Shown: positions 1 to 8,383, numbered from the stretch's first letter. The stretch is DNA of 55,259 nucleotides from JACZWZ01 sp964194935 (GCA_964194935.1 CAXMOL010000066.1:1-55259); one strand, 5' to 3'. A program made the numbers and translations. Notes: a model not told the origin generated them from the sequence alone.

Positions 1-4
1 GGCT

Positions 5-40
5 CCTGACTGATGACTGATGACTGATGACTGATGACTG
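5..40. repeat. Heptamer tandem repeat, unit TGATGAC
   Basis: Four perfect head-to-tail copies of the 7-base unit TGATGAC occupy positions 11-38, with partial copies on both sides. The same unit, on the other strand and in another phase (AGTCATC), recurs four times inside dnaE2 at 13412-13439. It lies upstream of the SDR gene at 80 and has no coding role that I can see. The rest of 1-79 holds only the Shine-Dalgarno of the next gene. Confidence 0.9.
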
Positions 41-79
41 GCTTGTACCCTTTGTGTCAGCGCCTCGAAAGGACTCAGA

Positions 80-985
80 TTGATCGACTTTGCTGATCGA
101 GTAGCCATTGTGACCGGTGCCGGTCGGGGGCTCGGTGCCGAGCACGCCAAGCTGTTGGCTGCCCGCGGCGCTGCGGTGGTCGTAAACGACCCGGGTGTCG
201 CCACCGACGGCACCGCAGGCGAGCAGCGGCCTGCCGATGAGGTCGTCGCTGCGATCAAGGAAGCGGGTGGTGCTGCGGTCGCCGACTACGGCTCCGTCGC
301 CGAACCGGATTCGGCTCAAGCGATAGTCGATCGCGCTCTCGATGAGTACGGACGTCTCGACATCGTGATCAACAACGCCGGCATCCTGCGCGACAAGGCG
401 TTCCACAACTTGGAATGGGACGACTTCCACGCGGTCCTTGACGTGCACCTCAGGGGCGCCTTCTACGTGACCCGCCCGGCCTTTCGCCATATGCGAGAGC
501 AGGGATACGGGCGGGTCGTGATGACTTCGTCGGCTTCTGGCCTGCTCGGCAACTTCGGCCAGGCAAACTACGGAGCCGCCAAGATGGGCCTCGTTGGGCT
601 CATGAACGTGCTTGCCATCGAGGGAGCCAGTAAGGGCATCAAGGTAAATACGATCGCCCCGATCGCTGGCACTCGGATGACCCAGGAACTGCTTGGCCCG
701 ATGGCCGACAAACTCGACCCGGCGTTTGTGGCACCGGTGGTTGCCTACCTCGCTTCGGAGGCCTGCGATCTCACGGGTGAGGTGTTCTCGGTTGCGGGTG
801 GAACGGTGAGTCGGATGTTCGTGGGCCTCAGCCCTGGATGGTTCAAGCACCCCGAAAAGGAGGGTGTCCTGACACCAGAGGACGTCGAGGCGAACCTCGA
901 CACGATCCGCGCCGAAGACGGATACCTCGTGCCTATGACCAGCCAAGACGAGATCCAGAAGGTCGCAAAGCTGCTGTTGGCGTGA
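80..985 (+). CDS. SDR-family 3-hydroxyacyl-CoA dehydrogenase-like protein
   Basis: A 301-residue short-chain dehydrogenase/reductase of the type found in the (3R)-hydroxyacyl-CoA dehydrogenase part of multifunctional beta-oxidation enzymes. The N-terminus carries the cofactor glycine motif (VTGAGRGLG), an NNAG motif follows near residue 96, and the catalytic Ser, Tyr and Lys are visible in SSASG and the following YGAAK. The start is TTG, preceded by a GAAAGGAC Shine-Dalgarno. The family normally oxidises 3-hydroxyacyl-CoA with NAD(P) in lipid or steroid side-chain breakdown; the exact substrate cannot be read from sequence. The thiolase at 25549 would fit the same pathway but is far away. Confidence 0.85.
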   Translation: MIDFADRVAIVTGAGRGLGAEHAKLLAARGAAVVVNDPGVATDGTAGEQRPADEVVAAIKEAGGAAVADYGSVAEPDSAQAIVDRALDEYGRLDIVINNAGILRDKAFHNLEWDDFHAVLDVHLRGAFYVTRPAFRHMREQGYGRVVMTSSASGLLGNFGQANYGAAKMGLVGLMNVLAIEGASKGIKVNTIAPIAGTRMTQELLGPMADKLDPAFVAPVVAYLASEACDLTGEVFSVAGGTVSRMFVGLSPGWFKHPEKEGVLTPEDVEANLDTIRAEDGYLVPMTSQDEIQKVAKLLLA

Positions 986-1050
986 ACCTCGGCGACGCCG
1001 CGAAGTCGGCCCGGCATGACTGCATCGGGCCTCCGGCCGGTGGGTAGGTT

Positions 1051-2739
1051 GTGGCGATGCAAGAGCTAGAGATCAAGGCCCGCGACTGGATTGAGGGCGA
1101 TCCGGACCCGGATACCCGCTCCGAGTTACAGGCAATAGTCGCCTCCGGCGATATGGATGCGCTCGAATCCCGAATGGGATCATCGCTTCAATTCGGCACG
1201 GCAGGCCTCCGAGGGATGGTTGGTGCTGGATCGGCTCGGATGAACCGTGCAGTGGTGATCAGGACTACGGCCGGACTGGCCCGATACCTTCAAGCGCAGG
1301 GCCACGGTGAGGGTCCGATTGCCCTCGGCTATGACGGGCGAACCTCTAGTCGCCAGTTTGCTGAGGACGCGGCCGGCGTCCTTGTCGCTGCCGGGATGGA
1401 GGTCCGATATTTCGAGGGGACTGCGCCGACTCCGCTCGTGTCCTTCGCTGCCCGAGATCTCGGTGCCGTGGCAGCGGTCGTTGTCACGGCCAGCCACAAC
1501 CCGTCGGCGGACAACGGATACAAGGTCTATGACTCCAACTCCGCCCAGATAATCCCTCCGGTGGATGGGGCCATCGCCGCCGCCATCGCCGCGGTGGGTC
1601 CGGCCAATCAGGTTCCTCGAATCGAGGGAGCGCTTGACGGCTCGTCGGCCTTGGCCACGCCTTTAACGGGATTGGAGGATCGCTATCTCAACGAGGTTCT
1701 GGCGTTCCGCGCCTCGCCGGTCTCGGGCCCGTCGCCGCGAATCGCGTATACCCCCCTTCATGGGGTGGGTGGACCGCTTTGCCTGCGCGCCCTTGCTGTC
1801 GGCGGACACGAATCGGTGGTCGTGGTTTCCGATCAATTTGAGCCAGACGGACGGTTTCCCACGGTTGCGTTCCCGAATCCAGAGGAACCCGGCGCGATGG
1901 ACATGGTCGAGGCCTTGGGTGCTGCGGAAGGGGCCCAATTGGTCGTCGCCAACGATCCCGACGCTGATCGTCTCGCGGTAAGCATCTCGGTCGCGGGAGG
2001 CTGGCGCCGGTTGACCGGGAACGAGATTGGGGTGCTGCTGGCCGACTTCGTTCTACGGCGGGTCGGTGGTGGGTCAAAGGACCTGGTACTCAACAGCATC
2101 GTCTCCTCTCCGATGCTGGCGTCGGTCGCCGCGGCGTACGGTGCTCGATTCGAACAGACGCTCACCGGGTTCAAGTGGATAGCCAACGCAGGCTTGGATC
2201 TCGAACAGGAGGGATATCGCTTCCTGTTCGGTTTCGAGGAGGCGCTCGGCTACACGGTCGGGCCCGTTGTGCGAGACAAGGATGGGATATCTGCAGCGTT
2301 GTGGTTTGCCGATCTGGTCGCTTTTGAGGCCGACGCGGGTCGGACGGTGTTGGATCGGCTGGGTGACCTGTGGGACGAACACGGGTTGTGGATGAGCGCC
2401 CAGCACAGCATCAAGCGGCCTGGAAGTGATGGTGTTGTGGAGATCGCCGCCGCGATGGGTCGGTTGCGGACGGCCACGCCCGATCAAGTGTCAGGACATG
2501 ACGTCTTGGATGTCACCGACTTTGCCGCCGGGGCCGCCGACCGTCCTCGGTGGCTTCCTGCCGCCAATCTCGTTGTGCTCCACTTGGAAGGGGGGAGTCG
2601 AGTTCTAGCCCGGCCGAGCGGTACGGAACCGAAGCTCAAGTTCTACGCCGACGTGTGCGGAGCTGGAGACCCTCATGATGTGGCCGACGAGGCGTCGAGC
2701 CTTGCCGAGGGCCTTGCTGCTGCCATAGGTTTGAGATGA
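1051..2739 (+). CDS. Phosphoglucomutase/phosphomannomutase
   Basis: A 562-residue alpha-D-phosphohexomutase interconverting hexose 1- and 6-phosphates, feeding sugar-nucleotide and cell-envelope synthesis. All four family signatures are visible: the phosphoserine loop TASHNPS (Ser148), the metal loop DPDADRL, the sugar-binding GFEEALGY and the C-terminal phosphate-binding RPSGTEPK. The length fits the PgmB/ManB-type mutases of actinobacteria. The start is GTG at 1051 or ATG two codons later. Its stop overlaps the start of the following membrane protein by 4 bases (ATGA), so they are probably co-translated. Which hexose is preferred is not resolvable. Confidence 0.92.
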   Translation: MAMQELEIKARDWIEGDPDPDTRSELQAIVASGDMDALESRMGSSLQFGTAGLRGMVGAGSARMNRAVVIRTTAGLARYLQAQGHGEGPIALGYDGRTSSRQFAEDAAGVLVAAGMEVRYFEGTAPTPLVSFAARDLGAVAAVVVTASHNPSADNGYKVYDSNSAQIIPPVDGAIAAAIAAVGPANQVPRIEGALDGSSALATPLTGLEDRYLNEVLAFRASPVSGPSPRIAYTPLHGVGGPLCLRALAVGGHESVVVVSDQFEPDGRFPTVAFPNPEEPGAMDMVEALGAAEGAQLVVANDPDADRLAVSISVAGGWRRLTGNEIGVLLADFVLRRVGGGSKDLVLNSIVSSPMLASVAAAYGARFEQTLTGFKWIANAGLDLEQEGYRFLFGFEEALGYTVGPVVRDKDGISAALWFADLVAFEADAGRTVLDRLGDLWDEHGLWMSAQHSIKRPGSDGVVEIAAAMGRLRTATPDQVSGHDVLDVTDFAAGAADRPRWLPAANLVVLHLEGGSRVLARPSGTEPKLKFYADVCGAGDPHDVADEASSLAEGLAAAIGLR

Positions 2740-3338
2740 CGGCACTCGCTGCGGTGTTGCGCCGGGAGAGGCCCGTGGCGATCTTTACGGTCGGATTCAC
2801 CGTCGTGTTTACGATCGTCGGCTTGGTACGGCACCAGAACTTTCTTTGGATCTACCTGCCGGCATTGGTGGCTTCGGTCGGAATCGTCGTCTGGATCGAT
2901 CGCAGATGGGGACCCGTTCCGTCGGCGCTGTTGTGGATGCTGTCGGTTTGGGCGGCAATGCACCTTGCCGGGGGTCTCGCCGCCAATCCGACCGGAAAGA
3001 CCGAGATCCTCTACGGCATGTGGATCGTCGACGGAGTCTTGCGCTGGGATCAATTGGTACACGGCTTCGGGATCGCGGCCGCCACGGCAGTATTCGTGGT
3101 GGCTGCTCGAGAGACCGACCGGCCGCTGCTGTGGGGATTTGTCTGGGGCCAGGTGCCGGGCCTGGTCAATGAGACGGTTGAAAACGTGTTTGCTCACTTC
3201 GTCGAAGGTTCGAACGTCGGTGATGCAGTGAACACGGCGTGGGATCTCGGATGGCATTTGATCGGCGGGGCTATCGCGGTGGTGACGATCGGTGTTCGTG
3301 GTATTCCTGGTGTCGTCGCGTCCGAGAGCGCGTCGTGA
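2736..3338 (+). CDS. DUF2238-like integral membrane protein
   Basis: A 200-residue protein with about five to six predicted membrane helices. The pattern of conserved polar residues in the membrane region (His in AAMHLAGG, the WDQLVHGFG segment, then NETVENVF and NTAWDLGWHLIG) resembles the DUF2238/YjdF family of inner-membrane proteins of unknown function. It sits between the phosphohexomutase and the YbaK-type gene with 4-bp overlaps on both sides, so all three form one transcription unit. No enzymatic role can be assigned; the conserved acidic and His residues could bind a metal, but that is speculation. Confidence 0.75.
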   Translation: MTALAAVLRRERPVAIFTVGFTVVFTIVGLVRHQNFLWIYLPALVASVGIVVWIDRRWGPVPSALLWMLSVWAAMHLAGGLAANPTGKTEILYGMWIVDGVLRWDQLVHGFGIAAATAVFVVAARETDRPLLWGFVWGQVPGLVNETVENVFAHFVEGSNVGDAVNTAWDLGWHLIGGAIAVVTIGVRGIPGVVASESAS

Positions 3339-3811
3339 CGATTCCCGACGCCTCGCTGCGTGTGGTCGAGTCGGGCAAGTCGCTTGGATTCGAGGTCGAC
3401 GTGCATGTGTTTCCAGATGGCACCAAGACATCGCAGGACGCGGCTAATGCCATCGGCTGTGAGCTGTCGGCGATTGCCAAGTCGATCGTCCTGACGCTCG
3501 ATGAGTCAGAGCAGGTTGTGGTGTTTGCCAGCGGTGACACCAGGATCGATCTCGAGCGCCTCGCCGAGGTGGCGAAGGCCGGATCGGCGAGGCGGGCCAC
3601 GCTCGACGAGGCTCGAGCGGCGACCGGTTTCGCCGCCGGTGGCACACCGCCGTTTGGATATTCATCGCCGTTGCGGGTGTTTGCGGATGTGGCGCTGCAG
3701 CGCCACATCGACGTTTGGTCGGCTGGTGGCACTCCGACGACAGTGTTTCCGATCCCGCTGGCAACCCTTGTGCGGCTGACCGGGGCCGAATGGGTGGACG
3801 TCAGCGTCTAG
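3335..3811 (+). CDS. YbaK/EbsC-family aminoacyl-tRNA deacylase
   Basis: A 158-residue protein of the YbaK/ProX editing family, which hydrolyses mischarged aminoacyl-tRNA (Cys-tRNA-Pro or Ala-tRNA-Pro in characterised members). Visible features are the KTSQDAANAIGC segment, IAKSIVL (the conserved family Lys) and the loop GGTPPFGY. The GTG start at 3335 overlaps the previous stop as GTGA; an open frame extends further upstream, but only through the preceding gene. The stop codon TAG shares the palindrome CTAG with the stop of the convergent thiamine ABC ATPase. The tRNA specificity is not determined here. Confidence 0.85.
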   Translation: MTIPDASLRVVESGKSLGFEVDVHVFPDGTKTSQDAANAIGCELSAIAKSIVLTLDESEQVVVFASGDTRIDLERLAEVAKAGSARRATLDEARAATGFAAGGTPPFGYSSPLRVFADVALQRHIDVWSAGGTPTTVFPIPLATLVRLTGAEWVDVSV

Positions 3812-4791
3812 AGAAGGATGATGTCCTGTTGGTCGATGCCGATCTGGATCTTCTCTCCTTCGGCGATGCGTTGAGGTGCTTCGACTTCAAGAATTGCCGA
3901 TCCGAGTTGAACGCCGGCCACCCAGCCGGGCCCGCGGAAGTGTGAATAGGCGACGGTGACCGGCGTTCCTCCATCCGTCACGATCGTGGCCCGCCGGATG
4001 AGAACGGTGGCTTGACCCTCAGCAACGGCGACAGGCAGAGACACATCACCGACTTCGAGAGAGGTCCCGGTCGAGTGAGCCTCGACAACACAGGTGTGGC
4101 CGAGCATCAGGGCAGCTTCGGTGCTTCCCGGGCTGAGCCACACCGCATCGGGGGATCCCGACACTGCAGAGCGCCCACCGTCGAGGACCATGATCTGGTC
4201 GCCCAAGGCGGACGCCTCCTGTGCGTCATGGGTGACGATGACGGTCGGAATCGCTGTGGCGCGAAGCAGTTGCGAGAGCTCACCTGCCACGCGCCGTCGG
4301 TAGGCAGGATCGAGCGAGCCCAGTGGCTCGTCGAGGAGCAACGCTTTGGGGCGGGTAGCCAGAGTCCGGGCAAGGGCGACGCGTTGTGCCTGACCGCCCG
4401 ACAGCTGATCGACGCTGCGACGTTCCATTCCCTCAAGTCCTACGGCGTCGAGCGCGGCGGCTACCGACGTCTCAGTGTCGACGATACCGGCGGCCCTCAA
4501 TCCGTAGCTCACGTTTCTGCCGACGTCGAGGTGAGGGAAGAGGGCAAAATCCTGGAAGACCAGGCCAATTCCTCGCTCATGCGTCGGGACGCTGGTGAGA
4601 TCTGTGCCTCCGAGCAGGACGCTGCCGCTGACGAGTGGTACCAGACCGGCTATCGCTCTCAGGAGCGAAGTCTTGCCCGATCCGCTTCGGCCGAGGAGGG
4701 CCAGAGTTTCTCCGCTACCGACGGTGACGTCGACGTCGCTGACTGCCACCAGATCGTCGTAGTGCACGGTGATCCCTCGGGCCTCGAGCAT
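3808..4791 (-). CDS. thiQ: Thiamine ABC transporter ATP-binding protein
   Basis: The 327-residue ATPase of a putative thiamine importer. Walker A GRSGSGKT is at 34-41, the Q-loop at about 80, the signature LSGGQ at 130-134, Walker B LLLDEP at 151-156 and the H-loop His at 188. The last 90 residues form a TOBE-like regulatory domain, making it longer than E. coli ThiQ. The start chosen is the ATG whose A is the last base of the permease stop codon; a longer open frame upstream only reads through the permease gene. It is the fourth gene of the riboswitch-controlled operon, which supports a thiamine rather than iron or spermidine substrate. Confidence 0.88.
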   Translation of the reverse strand: MLEARGITVHYDDLVAVSDVDVTVGSGETLALLGRSGSGKTSLLRAIAGLVPLVSGSVLLGGTDLTSVPTHERGIGLVFQDFALFPHLDVGRNVSYGLRAAGIVDTETSVAAALDAVGLEGMERRSVDQLSGGQAQRVALARTLATRPKALLLDEPLGSLDPAYRRRVAGELSQLLRATAIPTVIVTHDAQEASALGDQIMVLDGGRSAVSGSPDAVWLSPGSTEAALMLGHTCVVEAHSTGTSLEVGDVSLPVAVAEGQATVLIRRATIVTDGGTPVTVAYSHFRGPGWVAGVQLGSAILEVEAPQRIAEGEKIQIGIDQQDIILL

Positions 4792-6380
4792 CAGAACTCG
4801 CCGACTCCCGGTGCCCGTAGTCGCTCCAGCAGGGCGACCGCCGCTGCTGTGATGGCGATGAGGACCAGTGAAAGGGCTAGCGCCGCCGACCGGCTGGCAT
4901 TTCCGGGGCCCAGCAAGCGGAAGATCGCCAGAGTCATGGTTTGGCCACCCGGGCGGGCGATGAAGAGGGTTGCCCCGAATTCTCCGAGGCTGATCACAAA
5001 TGCAAGTGCTGCTGCACCGGCTGCCGCCGGCGTGAGCATTGGCAGATCGATGGTGCGCCAGACGTGGCGGGGTGAGGCTCCCAGCGTTGCAGCTGCTTCG
5101 CGCAGGTGAGATGCCATGGATCGGACGACTGGGACTGTAAGGCGAACCACGAAGGGGATTGCGATCAGGGCGTGGGCAATTGGTACCAGCAACCACCACG
5201 TGCGCAGGTCCACAGGAGCGTCGAGCGCAATAACGAATCCAAATCCGAGCGTCACTGCTGATGATGCGATGGGGAGCATGATCAGGGTGTCCAGCCATCG
5301 GCTCGAACCGGAACGTCGATTGGCGATGAACGTTGCCGCAGGTAATCCGACCGCAAGCGCGATGACGCACGCGACGATGCCGTATCCCAGTGAGTTACCC
5401 ACGGCCCGCAGAGGGTCTACAACGGCGGGGTCGACGGCGGCGAGTGCCCGGAATGCTCCGAATCCGAGGGATCCCCCCGGCGCCAGGGTGCGTACGAGAA
5501 TCGCCCCCAGAGGGAGGGACACCACGGTGAGCGCTGGCGCCAGGGCAATAAAGATCCACAATCGATCACGGCCGCGGGGACGTCGTCGGGCTGCCGTGCC
5601 TGCGACAAGGTGCTGCTGTGTCGCCGATCGGGCCTGGCGGCCGGAATAGACGAGGAGTGCCGCTGTAACCCCGACCAATTGGACCAGAGCCAACGCAGCG
5701 GCGGTGGGAAGATCGAATATCAGGGCGGCGTCTCGATAGATCTCCACTTCGATCGTGGCCAATCTCGGTGCCCCCAGTAGCAACACGATTCCGAATGAGG
5801 TAAACGAGAACAGGAACACGATTGCCCCTGCAGCGGCGAGAGCCGGCCGTAGTAGGGGGAGGGTGACGGTTCGGAATATCCGCCACTGAGATGCGCCAAG
5901 AGTCGCGGCCGCGCCTTCTAGTGCAGGATCGAGGTGGCTCCACAGACCGCCAACGGTTCGGACCACGACGGCGAGGTTGAAGAACACGTGAGCGGCGATG
6001 ATCGCCCAAGTGGTACCTGCAAGGTCGATGCCGAGCGTTCCCTGTGGCCCGATCAACGCCAGGAAGGCGACCGCGACGACGACGGTCGGCAATACGAAGG
6101 GGATTGTGAGCAGGGTGCGCAGAGCACCCCGGCCGCGAAAATCGAACCGAGTAAGGGCGTATGCCGCAGGCACACCGATTACAAGGGCTGCCGCGGTGGA
6201 GGCGAGCGCCTGCCAGACCGTAAACCACACAACCGAGCGCAACCCGTGCTCGCCAAAAAGACTGATGATCCGACCCGGATCCTCTCCGAGGGCGGTACTT
6301 AGGATCGACAGCATCGGCCACACAAAGAATCCGAGACCGATGACCAAGGCCGGGATCGTGAGAAGCCTGGATGGTCTCAT
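4791..6380 (-). CDS. thiP: Thiamine ABC transporter permease, two fused domains
   Basis: A 529-residue membrane protein with about twelve helices and two copies of the binding-protein-dependent permease fold, the ThiP/FbpB arrangement. Each half carries the EAA-type coupling loop: EGAAATLGASQW in the N-terminal half and EAAATLGASPRHV in the C-terminal half. The start ATG at 6380 lies one base after the stop of the substrate-binding gene; an in-frame extension to 6434 would run into that gene and is not used. It moves substrate delivered by the lipoprotein encoded upstream, powered by the ATPase encoded downstream. Confidence 0.9.
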   Translation of the reverse strand: MRPSRLLTIPALVIGLGFFVWPMLSILSTALGEDPGRIISLFGEHGLRSVVWFTVWQALASTAAALVIGVPAAYALTRFDFRGRGALRTLLTIPFVLPTVVVAVAFLALIGPQGTLGIDLAGTTWAIIAAHVFFNLAVVVRTVGGLWSHLDPALEGAAATLGASQWRIFRTVTLPLLRPALAAAGAIVFLFSFTSFGIVLLLGAPRLATIEVEIYRDAALIFDLPTAAALALVQLVGVTAALLVYSGRQARSATQQHLVAGTAARRRPRGRDRLWIFIALAPALTVVSLPLGAILVRTLAPGGSLGFGAFRALAAVDPAVVDPLRAVGNSLGYGIVACVIALAVGLPAATFIANRRSGSSRWLDTLIMLPIASSAVTLGFGFVIALDAPVDLRTWWLLVPIAHALIAIPFVVRLTVPVVRSMASHLREAAATLGASPRHVWRTIDLPMLTPAAAGAAALAFVISLGEFGATLFIARPGGQTMTLAIFRLLGPGNASRSAALALSLVLIAITAAAVALLERLRAPGVGEF

Positions 6381-6381
6381 T

Positions 6382-7401
6382 TCAGCGCAGAACCGTCTCG
6401 ACCCACTCGGCCAGCCAACGCTCCCGATTGTCATCGATGGCCTCAGGGTCGATCACAGCCGGTTCGGCCGGTATCCGGGTGTTGGTAACGAATACTTCGG
6501 GGAGGTCGACTCCGGAGCGGACCGGGAACACGAACATCGAGGTGGGGACGGCTTGCTGGAAGGCAGCGGAGAGCATGAAGTCGATCAGGGCGCGGGCGCC
6601 AGCGGGATTCTCTGTGCCCCGCAGCACACCGGCGTATTCCACCTGCCGGAAGCAACCCGCCTCGATGACGCCTGTGGTCGCCCGATCAATCGGCGGATCA
6701 GCGAACAGCACCTCGGCCGGTGGCGAAGATGCGTAGGACACGACGATCGGCCGGTCTCCGCCGCCGGCTCCCGAGAACGAGCCGTAGTAGGCGGTTCCCC
6801 AATCACCGACGATCTGGACATCGTTGGCGCGTAGATCGCCCCAGAAGTCTCGCCAGGTGTAATCACCCGTTTCGCCAAATTCGTGGATCGTTGCGAGGAG
6901 GAAGGCGAGCCCCGGACTTGAGATCGTCGGATCCGGCACGACGAGTAGCCCTGCGTAGGCGCTGGATGTGAGATCGCGCAGTACAGAAGGCGGATCTGTG
7001 AGTAGTTCCTTGTCGTAGTTGAGACAGACGTCGCCTAGGTCGATCGGTGTTGCCGCATCGCGGGCAACGTGGAGTTCTGGTGGAACGAACTCAAGTTGCG
7101 GACTCCGATACGGGTCGAACAGGTCCGCCCCGATCGCTCTGGATAGGAGCGTCGTATCCACGCCGAAGATCACATCGGCGACGGGGTTGCCGGCGGTGAG
7201 AATCGACTGATTCACAACGATGGCGGCGTCCCCACCACGCACGATCTGGACATCAAATCCGGTCTCTGCGGAGAAAGCGTCCAGCAACTCGTCAGAGATT
7301 GCGAAGAAGTCGTGAGTGAGCAGGCGCACGGTGTCGGGGGTCTCTTCACCACATGCCGCAAATACCAGTGTTAGTGCGACAAGGATTGCTATCCGTCTCA
7401 T
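6382..7401 (-). CDS. thiB: Thiamine ABC transporter substrate-binding lipoprotein
   Basis: A 339-residue periplasmic-binding-type protein of the ThiB/TbpA family. The N-terminus is a lipoprotein signal (MRRIAILVALTL) ending in a lipobox before Cys17. Family-type segments follow: LLTHDFFAIS, a VIFGVDTTLLSRA stretch, LNYDKELL, and a C-terminal part with the pattern of ThiB proteins. It should be membrane-anchored outside the cell and bind thiamine or its phosphates. The start ATG overlaps the stop of the thiamine pyrophosphokinase by 4 bases. Context (riboswitch, ThiN) makes thiamine the best substrate call. Confidence 0.9.
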   Translation of the reverse strand: MRRIAILVALTLVFAACGEETPDTVRLLTHDFFAISDELLDAFSAETGFDVQIVRGGDAAIVVNQSILTAGNPVADVIFGVDTTLLSRAIGADLFDPYRSPQLEFVPPELHVARDAATPIDLGDVCLNYDKELLTDPPSVLRDLTSSAYAGLLVVPDPTISSPGLAFLLATIHEFGETGDYTWRDFWGDLRANDVQIVGDWGTAYYGSFSGAGGGDRPIVVSYASSPPAEVLFADPPIDRATTGVIEAGCFRQVEYAGVLRGTENPAGARALIDFMLSAAFQQAVPTSMFVFPVRSGVDLPEVFVTNTRIPAEPAVIDPEAIDDNRERWLAEWVETVLR

Positions 7402-8027
7402 GGAGTGCTCCTCGTGTGGGCGAGCAGTACAACTCCACTGTGCACCTGGAGGCGGACAAGCTCGGTGGTGGCCTCATTGCTGATTCCACGGGTCGACCCG
7501 AAGGTAAGAGTCTCTGCCTGGAGTTCCCACCGGGTTCCTTGAAGCGTCACCGCGGCGTCTCCGCCGACCGGGACCAGCGAGACCAGGTCCCCGGGACTGG
7601 TGCCCAGCTCCCTTGAATCTCGTGTCGGATAGATGACGGTGCCGGGGGTGTGCCACTCGATGTTGACATCAGCCCACCGATCGGAAGCAAGCAGCGTGGC
7701 GATGCCAAGGAGGTGGTCGAGCCGACCGCTGCCTCCTCCTGCAACGATGATGCGCCGGGCGCTCCGTTCGACTGCCGCCGTCATCGCCAGGTCGAGATCC
7801 GTGGCGTCTTTGTCGGTGGGGTGGGCTTCAACCACGGCCCCGGCTTGGCGGGCAGCGTCGAGATCTTTCGGGAGTACCGAGTCGAGGTCGCCGACCACGA
7901 CATCGACCGTCAATCCCAGACCTTCTGCCAGGGCGAGGCCGGAGTCGGCGGCGATCACGAGATCTGCCTGGGGAAGTCCGCCGGGGGAGGGTCCACCCCC
8001 GCTGAGAATGATGATGGTTCGTTCCAC
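7398..8027 (-). CDS. thiN: Thiamine pyrophosphokinase
   Basis: Converts thiamine directly to thiamine pyrophosphate using ATP. The protein (209 residues from the chosen start) shows the family features: AADSGLALA near the N-terminus, VVGDLDS (nucleotide and metal binding), HPTDKDATDLDLA, and GGGSGRLDHLLG. I chose the GTG at 8027 instead of the ATG at 8045 because that ATG is the invariant AATGCCAGCG of the TPP riboswitch. The GTG has a GGAGG Shine-Dalgarno 5 bases upstream (8037-8033). As first gene of the operon it pairs salvage uptake with activation. No thiamine synthesis genes are in the window. Confidence 0.9.
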   Translation of the reverse strand: MERTIIILSGGGPSPGGLPQADLVIAADSGLALAEGLGLTVDVVVGDLDSVLPKDLDAARQAGAVVEAHPTDKDATDLDLAMTAAVERSARRIIVAGGGSGRLDHLLGIATLLASDRWADVNIEWHTPGTVIYPTRDSRELGTSPGDLVSLVPVGGDAAVTLQGTRWELQAETLTFGSTRGISNEATTELVRLQVHSGVVLLAHTRSTP

Positions 8028-8115
8028 GCCTGCCTCCGCTGGCATTACCCAGATCAGGTCGTTCGGGTCGGTGGTGGCTCCACCCTCTCAGTCGCTGGGC
8101 GACTCCCCGGTGTGT
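8028..8115 (-). promoter_or_regulatory. TPP riboswitch (THI element)
   Basis: Read on the minus strand, the conserved TPP aptamer pieces appear in order: CCGGGGAGTC (8111-8102 region), a P2 hairpin AGTCGC-CC-AGCGACT leading into CTGAGA, the GACCCGAACGACCTGAT block, and GGGTAATGCCAGCGGAGG at the 3' end. The GGAGG right after the conserved AGCG is also the Shine-Dalgarno of thiN, so ligand binding probably blocks ribosome access (translational control). No terminator hairpin with a U-run lies between aptamer and gene, which agrees with that mechanism. Exact ends are approximate. Confidence 0.95.
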
Positions 8116-8161
8116 GTCAACACCATAACCGTGGCCGTCCCTGGCGCCGCAGAAAAACCCC

Positions 8162-8220
8162 TTGACAACGTGACAGCATTATGACATCATAACGACATCA
8201 TTCTTGACACCGAGATGACA
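8162..8220 (+). promoter_or_regulatory. Phased TGACA direct repeats (candidate operator/promoter)
   Basis: Six copies of (T/C)GACA start at 8163, 8171, 8182, 8193, 8205 and 8216, spaced 8, 11, 11, 12 and 11 bases, so five of them lie on about one face of the helix. Two lie inside TTGACA hexamers (8162-8167, 8204-8209) that could serve as -35 boxes. The array ends at the Shine-Dalgarno of the small gene at 8231. A ribbon-helix-helix protein is encoded two genes downstream, so autoregulation is a reasonable inference. Confidence 0.5.
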
Positions 8221-8230
8221 GGAGGTCATC

Positions 8231-8383
8231 ATGTTGTATTCGACCGAGATGGTTATGGCGCAGAACAACTCCAGATTGGAAGAGGCCGCCACTAGGCGAC
8301 TGAGGAACCGGGCCAAGGCGACACGGAGCCGGCGACGGGCCGATGTGGTGCTGCTGCAAGTGCGACCCATCGCAGTCCACTAG
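8231..8383 (+). CDS. Small arginine-rich protein (50 residues), unknown
   Basis: An open frame of 50 codons with a strong Shine-Dalgarno (AGGAGG, 5 bases before ATG). The protein begins MLYSTEMVMAQ and continues with a very basic middle part (LEEAATRRLRNRAKATRSRRRAD) and a hydrophobic end. It ends 18 bases before the next gene, which also has a good ribosome site, so it is the likely first cistron of a three-gene operon with the RHH protein and the DUF4097 protein. I do not recognise a family. It could be a small DNA-binding or regulatory peptide. The ribosome site and spacing are the main support. Confidence 0.6.
   Translation: MLYSTEMVMAQNNSRLEEAATRRLRNRAKATRSRRRADVVLLQVRPIAVH

Noticed and set aside
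5..40. CRISPR array
   Set aside because: The unit is 7 bases with no spacers and no cas genes in the window; it is a simple tandem repeat.
4012..5109. Plus-strand frame of 365 codons
   Set aside because: Shadow of thiQ and the end of thiP; the minus-strand products have complete Walker and permease motifs.
8043..8045. ATG at 8045 as thiN start
   Set aside because: It is part of the invariant AATGCCAGCG of the TPP aptamer; the GTG at 8027 has a proper Shine-Dalgarno.
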